Program-made: the position numbers and the translations under genes
DNA from: Perlabentimonas gracilis
GTDB lineage: Bacteria; Bacteroidota; Bacteroidia; Bacteroidales; Tenuifilaceae
Assembly (NCBI RefSeq): GCF_011174675.1
Contig: NZ_JAANIG010000042.1
Coordinates: forward strand, 1 to 34,330
Direction of reading: 5' to 3'
Length of the DNA stretch: 34,330 nt
In this document: positions 7,938 through 15,727 of the stretch, in pieces
How positions within the stretch are numbered: position 1 is the stretch's first letter
Layout of the letters: each line of letters opens with the position of its first letter
The notes under the pieces: generated by a model
Seen by the model: only the letters and a program-made list of their open reading frames with translations
Database searches by the model: none
What the model was told of the DNA's origin: nothing

Positions 7938-9191
7938 CTATTCAGAGAATTTTTTGAAGACCACAGATGAGTTATGGCCACCAAACCCGAATGTATTGCT
8001 AAGCGCAACGTTTACCTCGCGCTTTTTAGCTTTGTTCAGGGTCAGGTCAACCTTGGGATCAATCTCTGGGTCTGGATTAGCGTGGTTGATGGTAGGAGGA
8101 ACAATGCCTTTGTTGATGGCAAATATTGCAGCAATGGCCTCAATGGCTCCCGTGGCACCAAGAAGGTGACCGGTCATCGATTTGGTTGAGCTTACGCTTA
8201 GCTTGTAGGCGTGCTCACCGAAAACTGATGTAATTGCTTTTATTTCGGCAATATCACCAAGTGGCGTAGCCGTTCCATGCACGTTGATATAGTCAACATC
8301 CTCTAGCTTGAGGTTCGCATTTTTAAGGGTGTTGATCATTACATTCTTCGCTCCTAAACCTTCGGGGTGTGGTGCGGTAAAGTGATGAGCGTCAGCGGTC
8401 ATTCCACCGCCAGCAAGCTCGGCGTAAATCTTTGCACCTCTAGCCTTGGCATGCTCGTACTCCTCAAGGATAAGAGCACCTGCACCTTCGCCCATAACGA
8501 AACCGTCGCGGGTTACGTCGAACGGACGTGATGCGGTTTTGTACTCATCGTTATTGGTTGAGATGGCTTGCATAGCATTAAAGCCTCCCATTCCCGCTTC
8601 GTTAACTGATGCTTCAGATCCACCGGTGAGCATAATGGTTGCCTGCCCAAGGCGAATTAGGTTAAGCGCATCGATTAAAGCGTGAGTTGATGAAGCACAG
8701 GCCGAAACTGTTGAGTAGTTTGGTCCTCTAAACCCGTAGCGGATGCTGATATGCCCTGAGGCAATATCGGCAATCATTTTGGGGATAAAGAAAGGGCTAA
8801 ATCGCGGAGTGCCATCACCCGCGAAGTAGCCTCTCATTTCCTCCATAAAAGTTTGAATTCCTCCAATACCAGAGGCCCAGATTACTCCTGCGGCATCGTG
8901 GTCGATCTTCTCAAGATCAAGCCCCGAGTCGAGGAACGCTTCATGAGCCGATACCATAGCATACTGACAGTAAAGGTCGTACTTGCGTAGTTCCTTCCGG
9001 TCGAAGTGCTGGAGGGCATCAAAGTTTTTTACCTGACAGGCAAATTTGGTTTTAAACTTGGCGGTATCAAAGCTGGTGATCATTTCGGCACCGCTAACAC
9101 CTTGCTCAAGGTTGTTCCAATACTCATTAATATTATTCCCAATGGGGTTAAGTGTTCCTAATCCTGTTACAACAACACGCTTTAGCTCCAT
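7938..9191 (-). CDS. fabF: Beta-ketoacyl-ACP synthase II
   Basis: FabF condenses malonyl-ACP with acyl-ACP to elongate fatty acids in the cytoplasm. The 417-residue protein has the complete Cys-His-His triad: C165 in VSACASSTH, H305 in NVHGTATPLGD and H342 in KSMTGHLLGATG. The N-terminus RVVVTGLGTLNPIGNN and the C-terminal SNTFGFGGHNSSVVF segment are typical, and the length is normal. It lies 44 nt downstream of acpP, whose product is its substrate carrier, and 4 nt upstream of rnc. The acpP-fabF-rnc order is conserved in Bacteroidota. Confidence 0.97.
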   Translation of the reverse strand: MELKRVVVTGLGTLNPIGNNINEYWNNLEQGVSGAEMITSFDTAKFKTKFACQVKNFDALQHFDRKELRKYDLYCQYAMVSAHEAFLDSGLDLEKIDHDAAGVIWASGIGGIQTFMEEMRGYFAGDGTPRFSPFFIPKMIADIASGHISIRYGFRGPNYSTVSACASSTHALIDALNLIRLGQATIMLTGGSEASVNEAGMGGFNAMQAISTNNDEYKTASRPFDVTRDGFVMGEGAGALILEEYEHAKARGAKIYAELAGGGMTADAHHFTAPHPEGLGAKNVMINTLKNANLKLEDVDYINVHGTATPLGDIAEIKAITSVFGEHAYKLSVSSTKSMTGHLLGATGAIEAIAAIFAINKGIVPPTINHANPDPEIDPKVDLTLNKAKKREVNVALSNTFGFGGHNSSVVFKKFSE

Positions 9192-9235
9192 AGTTCAAAT
9201 AATTAATAATAAATAGCTGTCAGGTTTTAAATTTC

Positions 9236-9472
9236 TTACTTTGAGTTGTTTTCGATGTAGCTTATTGCATCGCCAACTGAACTGATTTTTTCAGCTTCTT
9301 CGTCAGGAATAGAAAGGTTGAATTCTTTCTCGAACTCCATAATCAACTCAACGGTGTCAAGTGAATCAGCACCTAAATCGTTAGTGAAGCTGGCCTCAGG
9401 AGTTACCTCATTCTCATCAACTCCCAACTTGTCAACGATAATGGCCTTAACTCTGGTAGCAATATCAGACAT
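9236..9472 (-). CDS. acpP: Acyl carrier protein
   Basis: A 78-residue acidic ACP. The phosphopantetheine attachment serine is S37 in [16 protein letters not shown]. It carries growing acyl chains for FabF, the next gene. First gene of the acpP-fabF-rnc-IPExxxVDY operon. Length and helical layout match the family. The leader is about 90 nt if the -7 box at 9566-9573 is used. Confidence 0.97.
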   Translation of the reverse strand: MSDIATRVKAIIVDKLGVDENEVTPEASFTNDLGADSLDTVELIMEFEKEFNLSIPDEEAEKISSVGDAISYIENNSK

Positions 9473-9565
9473 AGCTTTAAATGTTAAATTAGTAAATTGG
9501 TTTATTTCAAATGCAAAGAAAAAAATATTAAGCTAATATAAAAAAGCTTAATCTTAAATTCTGGG

Positions 9566-9573
9566 CAAAAGTA
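9566..9573 (-). promoter_or_regulatory. acpP operon promoter -7 box
   Basis: TACTTTTG on the minus strand, an exact TAnnTTTG match, in the divergent acpP/purN intergenic region. No clear -33 box. Confidence 0.5.
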
Positions 9574-9653
9574 TAGTTTTTGTTTTTATTTTTGATGCTT
9601 TGTTCACTACTTTTTTCCTTTTTTTAGCAAACTATTAATTAAACGTTCATATA

Positions 9654-10229
9654 ATGAGGCGTATAGCTATACTTGCTTCGGGCTCGGGCAGCAATGCCGA
9701 GAACATAAATACATGGTTTTCGGGCTCAAAGTTAGCCAAAGTATCACTAATACTGACAGATAATCCCCATGCTTTTGTGCTTGAACGAGCCCAAAGGATG
9801 GGCATTGAGGCATTGGTGTTCACTCCCGCCGAGCTGCGTAGTGGCATTGTGCTAGCTACCCTGCAGAGTAAAAAGATTGATTTTGTGGTGCTGGCTGGCT
9901 TCCTAAAGCTAATACCGGTTGCCTTGGTGGAGGCCTACAGGGGCAAGATTATCAATATCCACCCTGCTCTGCTCCCTAAATTTGGGGGTAAGGGAATGTA
10001 TGGCGACAGGGTTCATAAGGCTGTGGTTGATGCTGGCGAAACAGAGTCGGGCATTACCATTCACTATGTGAATGAACATTACGATGAGGGCCACATAGTA
10101 TTTCAAGCAAAGTGCACTGTAAGCATTGACGATACACCTGAAATGGTGGCTCAAAAGGTGCATGCACTGGAATATGCCCACTACCCCAGGGTGATTGAGG
10201 AACTAATTAGTAACTTGGATACTCAGTAA
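9654..10229 (+). CDS. purN: Phosphoribosylglycinamide formyltransferase 1
   Basis: PurN transfers the formyl group of 10-formyl-tetrahydrofolate to GAR in purine synthesis. The 191-residue protein has the N-terminal phosphate loop ASGSGSNAENI (residues 8-18). The catalytic set is N101 and H103 in IINIHPALLPKFGGKGMYG, and D144 in HYVNEHYDEGHIVFQ. Length is normal and the start gives the expected MRRIAILASGSGSN. It is divergent from acpP and convergent with the next gene, with only 13 nt between the two stop codons and no hairpin there. Confidence 0.96.
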   Translation: MRRIAILASGSGSNAENINTWFSGSKLAKVSLILTDNPHAFVLERAQRMGIEALVFTPAELRSGIVLATLQSKKIDFVVLAGFLKLIPVALVEAYRGKIINIHPALLPKFGGKGMYGDRVHKAVVDAGETESGITIHYVNEHYDEGHIVFQAKCTVSIDDTPEMVAQKVHALEYAHYPRVIEELISNLDTQ

Positions 10230-10242
10230 ACGTTATAATTGG

Positions 10243-10950
10243 CTAGTTGTTAAGCACGTTGAAGTTAATTTGAATCCCCAACCCAAATACAATAAAGTTG
10301 TGATCCCAGGTAAGGCTACCCGATGTTTTGTAGGGAATTGAAAGCCCAGCATCGGCATAGAATTTAATGTTTTTGTAGCCCATAAGGATCACAACTCCTG
10401 GTTCTGCAAACAGGTTGGTTTCCTTGTTGATGTTAACTCCAGAGAACCTCAGCACACCATTTATATCAACAAAATTGCTCGAGAAGCCAATGGTAGGTTG
10501 TATAAACACTTTGTTCCTTAGAGATGTTTGGTTCCCATCGTAGAATGAGTTGCGAAAGTCCGCTGGCACTCTGCCCGAGCCTGCCCCTCCAAAAAAGCCA
10601 AATTTACCGAAGTTTCCTATTTGCCCAAAATAGCCCAAGCCGCCTTCGAAGTAGGTAAAGTGCTCGGTTATCTCAACCTGCTGGTCGTTAATTGTGAGCT
10701 CTTTGTCCTCGGCAAAAAAGCTCCCAGTAAATGTAAGCCCAATATTATCGGTTAGGGCGTATGCCATTTGTAGCTCATTATTGCCTACGCTTATTACACC
10801 AGAAACCTGCGCATCTCCTTGCTTGTTGAGCAAAGGTGCGTTGTAACTAGTGGGGTAGTATGCTGTTTTGCAAGATGATAAGCCAGTAGCAACTATTATA
10901 ATTGCTAGCGCTTTCCTTATAGGTAAGTGATTTGGTGTTTTCATAGCCAT
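10243..10950 (-). CDS. Predicted outer-membrane lipoprotein of beta-barrel-like character
   Basis: I do not recognise a named family. The 235-residue protein starts with a lipoprotein signal (positively charged IRK, hydrophobic ALAIIIVATG, lipobox LSSC with Cys27, or Cys25 if the start is the Met at 10944). The mature part has many alternating hydrophobic strands rich in Gly and aromatics (YFEGGLGYFGQIGNFGKFGFFGGAG) and ends in FGLGIQINFNVLNN, like a small outer-membrane barrel. Many Bacteroidota genomes encode comparable lipoproteins of unknown role. It follows the M23 peptidase gene by 110 nt that contain several inverted repeats, so it may have its own control. Confidence 0.6.
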   Translation of the reverse strand: MAMKTPNHLPIRKALAIIIVATGLSSCKTAYYPTSYNAPLLNKQGDAQVSGVISVGNNELQMAYALTDNIGLTFTGSFFAEDKELTINDQQVEITEHFTYFEGGLGYFGQIGNFGKFGFFGGAGSGRVPADFRNSFYDGNQTSLRNKVFIQPTIGFSSNFVDINGVLRFSGVNINKETNLFAEPGVVILMGYKNIKFYADAGLSIPYKTSGSLTWDHNFIVFGLGIQINFNVLNN

Positions 10951-10976
10951 ATTTTTTTGGTAAAATAGGGCTAAAT

Positions 10977-11044
10977 GATATCAATGTCAATATACCATCA
11001 GGGTATAGAAATTTTCTATATCGCAAAATGATAGTATTGATATC
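10977..11044. promoter_or_regulatory. Cluster of nested inverted repeats, possible operator
   Basis: Three palindromes are nested: GATATCAAT (10977-10985) with ATTGATATC (11036-11044); TATACC (10991-10996) with GGTATA (11002-11007); and TATAGAAA (11004-11011) with TTTCTATA (11013-11020). They lie just upstream of the lipoprotein gene, downstream of the M23 gene. Two overlap and could not both form. No T tract follows, so operator or RNA structure is more likely than terminator. Confidence 0.35.
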
Positions 11045-11060
11045 GGTATGCCGATGAATG

Positions 11061-12350
11061 CTAGAAGGAGGAGTATGCGCTGTGCTCTGGGAATACAGGC
11101 CTAAGCGATATGCTGTCGAGTTTCATTCGGAGGGGGGCAATTGATTTAGCAAAGTACTCCAAATTCTCCTCCTTAATGGGCTCAACGGGAGGCGCTTCAA
11201 CCTTAAGCGGATCGATGGGTTTGCCATTTTTCCAAAAGCGCATATCTAGGTGGGGGCCAGTGGCCAAACCGGTTTTGCCCACGTAGCCTATTACTTGGCC
11301 CTGCTGTACTCGCACACCTTTTGCTATTCCCTTTCCAAATCGCGAGAAGTGGTTGTAGCCAGTGGTGTACACGCTATTGTGACGAATTTTTACGTAGTTT
11401 CCTGCGGAGTTGTTGTACCCCTTTTCAATAACCACGCCATCGCCAAGGGCTACCACTGGGGTTCCTTCGGGAGCAGCATAATCTACGCCAGTATGGGGTC
11501 GCCTAATTTTCAGGATGGGGTGCATTCGGCTGTATGAAAAGCCAGAACTTATTCTTGAAAACCTTAGAGGTGCCTTTAGAAATGTTTTGCGTAGGCTATT
11601 GCCCTGCTCGTCCCAGTAGCTCCACACCGAATCCTGCATATACCGATACGCATAGTACTTTTGCCCTCGATGCTCAAACCATGCGGCGTGAATGGTTCCA
11701 ATTCCAACAGGGTTATCGCCAACGAAGAGTTCATCGTATACGGCTTTGAATTTATCGCCCTTATACAGTCCAAAAAAATCGACAGCCCAAGCAAACACAT
11801 CGGACAGGTCCAGTGCAAGCACCGGGTTAAGGTTATGGCTTTTCATCGCTTCCCAGAGCGAACTGCTTATCTCGGCCTCGCTTATTCGGGTTACGGGAAC
11901 TATGTTATGCTGTCCTCGGGTTACGCTTAGCTCATCACCAAAGTGAAACACTACGTAGTCAACTTGCGAATGCTCATATACCAAATACTTTGCACTATTA
12001 GTAGTATCGGGGGTTGTAAAAAGTTTGTACTGATTGCCGGCGCGCACGGTGCGAATATCAAAAACATCCTTAGCCTTGCTACCTAGCTGGTTCACCAGCT
12101 GACTACTCACGCCATGCGAATGCATTATGCTACCAAGGGTTTGGTTTCGCCTAACGGTGTAGGTTTCCACAACGAAAGAGTCAATAGGGATGCCATACTC
12201 TAACGTGGGTGGTGCTATCTCATCATCCATCATTTCGAGGATTGGCTCGTGCAGGAATGTTTCTTGACTTCTGTTGGTGAGTATTACCGTTAAAAGTATT
12301 GCTGATATTATAATAAGTGCCGATATGGCAATGATGAGATTTCTTTTCAT
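11061..12350 (-). CDS. Membrane-anchored M23 family peptidase (murein hydrolase type)
   Basis: One N-terminal membrane segment (residues about 4-24) is followed by an OapA/LysM-like region (TYTVRRNQTLGSIMHSHGV) and a C-terminal M23 (lysostaphin/LytM) domain, the layout of envelope peptidoglycan endopeptidases. The first zinc motif is intact: H286 and D290 in HTGVDYAAPEGTPV. The usual HxH motif reads H367-L-D369 (GPHLDMRFWKNG), so one zinc-ligand His is replaced by Asp; I recall similar Asp forms in other Bacteroidota M23 proteins. Tyr-Asn-His (YNHFSRF) is present between them. Start 12350 (MKRNLII) is chosen over 12362 because it gives a cleaner anchor; either is possible. It acts in the periplasm. 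Whether it is active is not certain. Confidence 0.85.
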   Translation of the reverse strand: MKRNLIIAISALIIISAILLTVILTNRSQETFLHEPILEMMDDEIAPPTLEYGIPIDSFVVETYTVRRNQTLGSIMHSHGVSSQLVNQLGSKAKDVFDIRTVRAGNQYKLFTTPDTTNSAKYLVYEHSQVDYVVFHFGDELSVTRGQHNIVPVTRISEAEISSSLWEAMKSHNLNPVLALDLSDVFAWAVDFFGLYKGDKFKAVYDELFVGDNPVGIGTIHAAWFEHRGQKYYAYRYMQDSVWSYWDEQGNSLRKTFLKAPLRFSRISSGFSYSRMHPILKIRRPHTGVDYAAPEGTPVVALGDGVVIEKGYNNSAGNYVKIRHNSVYTTGYNHFSRFGKGIAKGVRVQQGQVIGYVGKTGLATGPHLDMRFWKNGKPIDPLKVEAPPVEPIKEENLEYFAKSIAPLRMKLDSISLRPVFPEHSAYSSF

Positions 12351-12596
12351 TCGTAAAATCATTTTTGGTTTTCCACTGTTAGCTTAACGAAGTATAAATT
12401 GATGGTATTTGGGTTAAGCAAATAGAACACCTTTATTTAGTTTCATTCAAACCATTATCTAAGGAAAGGCGTTTCAGAATAAGCCATTATCTACATTTCG
12501 TAAGGCAAATAAAGATAATTTACAGTGAAACTCCTAGTCCCTGCGAGCATTTTAGCTTTTTTGAGGGATTATATTGTTTTGGAGTCTGAGGAATAT

Positions 12597-13478
12597 CTAC
12601 GAACGGATTCGCTCAAACCCCTGACCATAAACCCCCATAACATTGGCTACCGATACGAAGGCATCATGGTCAATCTCCTTGATGATTTTGTATATGCTGC
12701 TAGCCTCGTGCTTCCTCACAAGCGTCACAACTACTTTCTGATTCTCCTTGGTATACCATCCTGTACCATCAATAACAGTAACGCCTCGGTTTATCTGGCT
12801 GGTTATTCTATCGGCAATTTCGCTGTACTTTCGCGAGAAGATAAACATTTGCACCGACTGACGGCTACCCGACAGAACCGCATCAATGGCGTAAGCCGTA
12901 ATGGCCATGGCCACGTATCCGTACACAATGGTTTCGATTCGCTTTACAGGAACAAGCTCGGTGAGCACCAGGAATGAGGAGCCGATGATAAACACATCGC
13001 ACATAAGGATAACCCGGCCCGGGCTGATGTTGCGATACTTGTTTACTATCATAGCTATAATATCGGTACCGCCCGTACTTCCGCCCTGTGTAAATATAAT
13101 CCCGAGGCCAACCCCCGACAGTATGCCGCCAATTATTGCCGACAATAACTTATCCTCAACAACAGGAAGGTGAATTACCGATTGAAGCACCGAGAGCAAA
13201 ACCGATCCTGCAACAACTCCAAAAATTGTTTTTACTCCAAAGTTTGCCCCAAGTACCTTAATGGCAATAAGTATAAGCCCAATATTGATAAGAAAATAGG
13301 TGTAGCCAACGGGGAAACCGGTTGCATAGTATACTAAAGCACCAATACCCGATACTCCTCCACCCGTAATTTTATGGGGTAGAAGGAAAGCGGTCCAGGA
13401 AAGGGAGTAAAGAAACAGGCCAAAAATAATTATTGTATAAATACGTGCGGCCTTAAAAATAGGTGTAAATTTCATCAT
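12597..13478 (-). CDS. YitT family membrane protein, copy 1
   Basis: A 293-residue protein with about five to six N-terminal hydrophobic helices (DUF161; LPHKITGGGVSGIGALVYYATG motif) and a soluble C-terminal DUF2179 domain (RGVTVIDGTGWYTKENQKVVVTLVRKHEASSIYKIIKEID). Function of the family is not established; transport is often suggested. It is closely related to the next copy: a 36-residue stretch from GVGLGIIFTQGG to SPGRVI is identical, and most other positions are the same or conservative. The two are separated by about 126 nt containing a terminator and a -7 box, so they seem to be separate transcripts from a tandem duplication. Divergence is greatest at the N-terminus and parts of the helices. 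Confidence 0.9.
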   Translation of the reverse strand: MMKFTPIFKAARIYTIIIFGLFLYSLSWTAFLLPHKITGGGVSGIGALVYYATGFPVGYTYFLINIGLILIAIKVLGANFGVKTIFGVVAGSVLLSVLQSVIHLPVVEDKLLSAIIGGILSGVGLGIIFTQGGSTGGTDIIAMIVNKYRNISPGRVILMCDVFIIGSSFLVLTELVPVKRIETIVYGYVAMAITAYAIDAVLSGSRQSVQMFIFSRKYSEIADRITSQINRGVTVIDGTGWYTKENQKVVVTLVRKHEASSIYKIIKEIDHDAFVSVANVMGVYGQGFERIRS

Positions 13479-13501
13479 ACGGTTTTGCAGTAATTTTTTT
13501 G

Positions 13502-13509
13502 CAAAGGTA
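13502..13509 (-). promoter_or_regulatory. Promoter -7 box of YitT copy 1
   Basis: TACCTTTG on the minus strand, exact TAnnTTTG match, 23 nt before the start codon. A second match (TACTTTTG, 13541-13548) sits in the tail of the upstream terminator. Confidence 0.5.
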
Positions 13510-13540
13510 GCTAAGTATCAGCAAAAAGAAATACTACGGG

Positions 13541-13573
13541 CAAAAGTAAATAGCCCCATTTGATGTGGGGCTA
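13541..13573 (-). terminator. Intrinsic terminator of YitT copy 2
   Basis: An 8-bp stem (13551-13558 with 13566-13573; TGGGGCTA pairing TAGCCCCA) with a 7-nt loop is followed on the minus strand by TTTACTTTTG. It lies about 30 nt after the stop of YitT copy 2. Confidence 0.65.
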
Positions 13574-13604
13574 CATAATATATAAGGTATGTAGGGTTTA
13601 TATC

Positions 13605-14483
13605 CTAATGCCGGATCTGCTCAAACCCCTTTCCGTAAACCCCCATAACGTTGGCAACCGATATAAAGGCTTTGCTATCAACCTCCTTTATCATACGGTA
13701 CAGGTCGCTGGCTTCATGCTTGCGCACAAGGGTAATAATAACTTTTTGGGGTTCCTTGGTGTACCATCCCATCCCGTCGATAACAGTTGCTCCACGGCCC
13801 ATTCCCACAGAGATTCTATCGGCAATTGCGGTGTAGTTTTTTGAGAAGATAAGAACCTGAACCGATTGCCTATTACCTGATAGCAGCGCATCTATAGCGT
13901 AAGCCTGAAGGGCCATGGCCACGTAGCCGTACACTATGGTTTCAATACGTTTTACAGGTTCTAGCTCGGTAAGCACCAAGAATGATGAGCCTATTATAAA
14001 TACATCGCACAGCATGATTACCCTGCCGGGGCTAATGTTGCGGTACTTATTTACAATCATGGCAATAATATCAGTACCTCCTGTGCTGCCTCCCTGGGTG
14101 AAAATAATTCCGAGTCCCACACCACCTAAGCCTCCTCCAATAATGGTAGACAAAAACTTATCCTCAACAACAGGTGCCTGAATTACTGATTGTAGTACCG
14201 ATAGCAGCAGGGCGGCTATGGTAACTCCAAAAACGGTTTTTATACCAAAGTTGGCGCCAAGTACTTTTATAGCTACTAGCAGAAGCCCCAGATTTACAAT
14301 GAAAAAGGTGTACCCAACCGGAATTCCTGTGGCGTAAAAAACAAGGGCACCTATGCCCGAAACACCACTACCTGTAATTCGATGGGGAATAAGGAAGGCA
14401 GTCCATGCCAAAGCAAAAATAGCAAGTCCAACAGTTATAATGGAGTAGCTGCGGGCGTTCCCAAGGATGTTTTTGAGTGTCAT
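13605..14483 (-). CDS. YitT family membrane protein, copy 2
   Basis: A 292-residue paralogue of the preceding gene with the same layout: DUF161 membrane part (LIPHRITGSGVSGIGALVFYATG) and C-terminal DUF2179 domain (RGATVIDGMGWYTKEPQKVIITLVRKHEASDLYRMIKEVD). It has its own -7 box upstream (14506-14513) and a terminator downstream. The two copies retain every conserved motif, so neither looks like a pseudogene. Small residue changes in the helices (for example HLP versus QAP, GGILSG versus GGGLGG) could mean different substrates, which is only a guess. Confidence 0.9.
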   Translation of the reverse strand: MTLKNILGNARSYSIITVGLAIFALAWTAFLIPHRITGSGVSGIGALVFYATGIPVGYTFFIVNLGLLLVAIKVLGANFGIKTVFGVTIAALLLSVLQSVIQAPVVEDKFLSTIIGGGLGGVGLGIIFTQGGSTGGTDIIAMIVNKYRNISPGRVIMLCDVFIIGSSFLVLTELEPVKRIETIVYGYVAMALQAYAIDALLSGNRQSVQVLIFSKNYTAIADRISVGMGRGATVIDGMGWYTKEPQKVIITLVRKHEASDLYRMIKEVDSKAFISVANVMGVYGKGFEQIRH

Positions 14484-14505
14484 GGTAGTTAGTATTTGAT
14501 TGCTG

Positions 14506-14513
14506 CAAATTTA
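14506..14513 (-). promoter_or_regulatory. Promoter -7 box of YitT copy 2
   Basis: TAAATTTG on the minus strand, exact TAnnTTTG match, 23 nt before the start codon; the same distance as in copy 1, as expected if the promoter was duplicated too. Confidence 0.5.
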
Positions 14514-14575
14514 AGGCAACCAAACAGGCTTTTCTATGACTTTTTGCAGATGTTTTGGGATGATACTTCTTAGCC

Positions 14576-14899
14576 TTACAAAAAACCCAACTCCAGCATA
14601 GCTTCCTCACTCATCATGCTTTTGTCCCACGGGGGATCGAAGGTAAGGTTGAGCACCACCTCGGTAACACCTTCAACCTCGGCTACTCGGTCGTTTACCT
14701 CTTGTAGCAATTGGTCGGCCATGGGGCAGTTGGGTGCGGTTAGAGTCATCTTCACGTTGGTTGTGCCGTTCTCTTCCACATCAACCTCGTATATCAACCC
14801 TAAATCGTAAATATTTACAGGTATCTCGGGGTCGAAAATATCCTTAAGCACCTTCACTATGTTGGCCTCGGTGGCAAGTATGTCCAGGGGTTGTGACAT
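14576..14899 (-). CDS. SufT/MIP18-like (DUF59) Fe-S cluster assembly protein
   Basis: A 107-residue DUF59 protein with the family motifs FDPEIPVNIYDLGLIYEVDV (residues about 22-41) and TLTAPNCPMADQL with the conserved Cys (about C58), and a C-terminal NLTFDPPWDKSMMSEEA stretch. DUF59 proteins help mature or deliver Fe-S clusters; the family is commonly encoded with SUF genes. It lies 74 nt downstream of sufE on the same strand, supporting a joint role. No other suf genes (sufBCDS) are in the window. Confidence 0.9.
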   Translation of the reverse strand: MSQPLDILATEANIVKVLKDIFDPEIPVNIYDLGLIYEVDVEENGTTNVKMTLTAPNCPMADQLLQEVNDRVAEVEGVTEVVLNLTFDPPWDKSMMSEEAMLELGFL

Positions 14900-14973
14900 G
14901 GCTACTACATTTTTTAATTTGATTGCTCTTTACTTTTGTAATGGAGAAACAGGATAGGGTTTAAATTGTTTGC

Positions 14974-15399
14974 CTACCCGTTCTGCTTTGCTTGGTATGC
15001 CAAGGCGTATAGCTTCATCTGCTTAATCATGGCAATTAGTCCGTTCGATCGAGTGGGCGAGAGATTTTCCTTTAGCCCAATCTTGTCAATAAAGTATAGG
15101 TCGGCATCAATCACCTCCTTGGGGGTGCGCTCGTTAAGCACCCGAACAAGCAGGGCAACAATGCCCTTGGTGATTATGGCATCGCTGTCGGCAACGAAAT
15201 GTAGCCTGCCGTCCACCAGCTCAGCATCGACCCACACCTTGCTCTGACACCCCTTAATCAGGTGCTGCTCGGTGCGCTTATTCTCATCTATTGGGGTTAA
15301 GTCGTTTCCTAGGTCGATGAGCTGTTGGTAGCGATCCATCCAGTCGTCGAACATGGTGAACTCTTCAATTATCTGATCCTGAATATCGTTTATTGTCAT
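14974..15399 (-). CDS. sufE: Cysteine desulfuration protein SufE
   Basis: SufE accepts the persulfide sulfur from the cysteine desulfurase SufS and passes it to the SufBCD scaffold. The 141-residue protein has the acceptor cysteine C51 in LIKGCQSKVWVDAE, the same position as in E. coli SufE, and the C-terminal helical region GLKENLSPTRSNGLIAMIKQMK typical of the family. The start MTINDIQDQIIEEF is conventional. First gene of a probable sufE-DUF59 operon. Confidence 0.95.
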   Translation of the reverse strand: MTINDIQDQIIEEFTMFDDWMDRYQQLIDLGNDLTPIDENKRTEQHLIKGCQSKVWVDAELVDGRLHFVADSDAIITKGIVALLVRVLNERTPKEVIDADLYFIDKIGLKENLSPTRSNGLIAMIKQMKLYALAYQAKQNG

Positions 15400-15418
15400 C
15401 GCATTATTTTTTATGCTG

Positions 15419-15426
15419 CAAATTTA
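15419..15426 (-). promoter_or_regulatory. sufE promoter -7 box
   Basis: TAAATTTG on the minus strand, exact TAnnTTTG match, 20 nt before the sufE start. No clear -33 box. Confidence 0.5.
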
Positions 15427-15656
15427 ACAATTACATACGAGAATAAGGAAAAATCAATGGGGGTATCTTTATCCAATCTGAGCCAATCACTATTTTAAAA
15501 TCAAGGTAAAACATTTCCTACAACTCGTGCCGTTGGCTCACAATACTCAACGCTTCAATAACCTTTTCCCAAGCACTACCATAGTAGTAACTAGTAAATT
15601 GCTGGTAAAGCAACGAAACAAAATTTTTAAGCTATCTTAACTTTAACCCAAATTGC

Positions 15657-15664
15657 TATCTTTG
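15657..15664 (+). promoter_or_regulatory. pdxA-ruvA-sprA promoter -7 box
   Basis: TATCTTTG, exact TAnnTTTG match, about 63 nt before the pdxA ATG. No exact TTTG -33 box. Confidence 0.5.
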
Positions 15665-15727
15665 CCTAATTAAAGCTTTGGCTATTATTGGTTTTTTAGT
15701 AAGTAGATTTTTAAAACACATCGACAT

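Larger units (their letters stand above)
15400..15727. other. Divergent intergenic region sufE/pdxA
   Basis: This 328-nt stretch holds one -7 box for each flanking gene (15419-15426 minus, 15657-15664 plus). Between them I see no ORF, hairpin or repeat that stands out. Confidence 0.6.

Noticed and set aside
7934-8008. Longer rnc start at the ATG at 8008
   Set aside because: It would overlap fabF by about 70 nt and give a non-family N-terminus; the GTG at 7933 gives a standard RNase III start.
12525-12977. 150-residue plus-strand open frame
   Set aside because: Antisense shadow of YitT copy 1; the same shadow appears over copy 2.
14931-14938. Plus-strand TACTTTTG box between the DUF59 and sufE genes
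   Set aside because: No plus-strand gene or terminator follows; the only ORF is seven codons long. Probably a chance match in AT-rich DNA.
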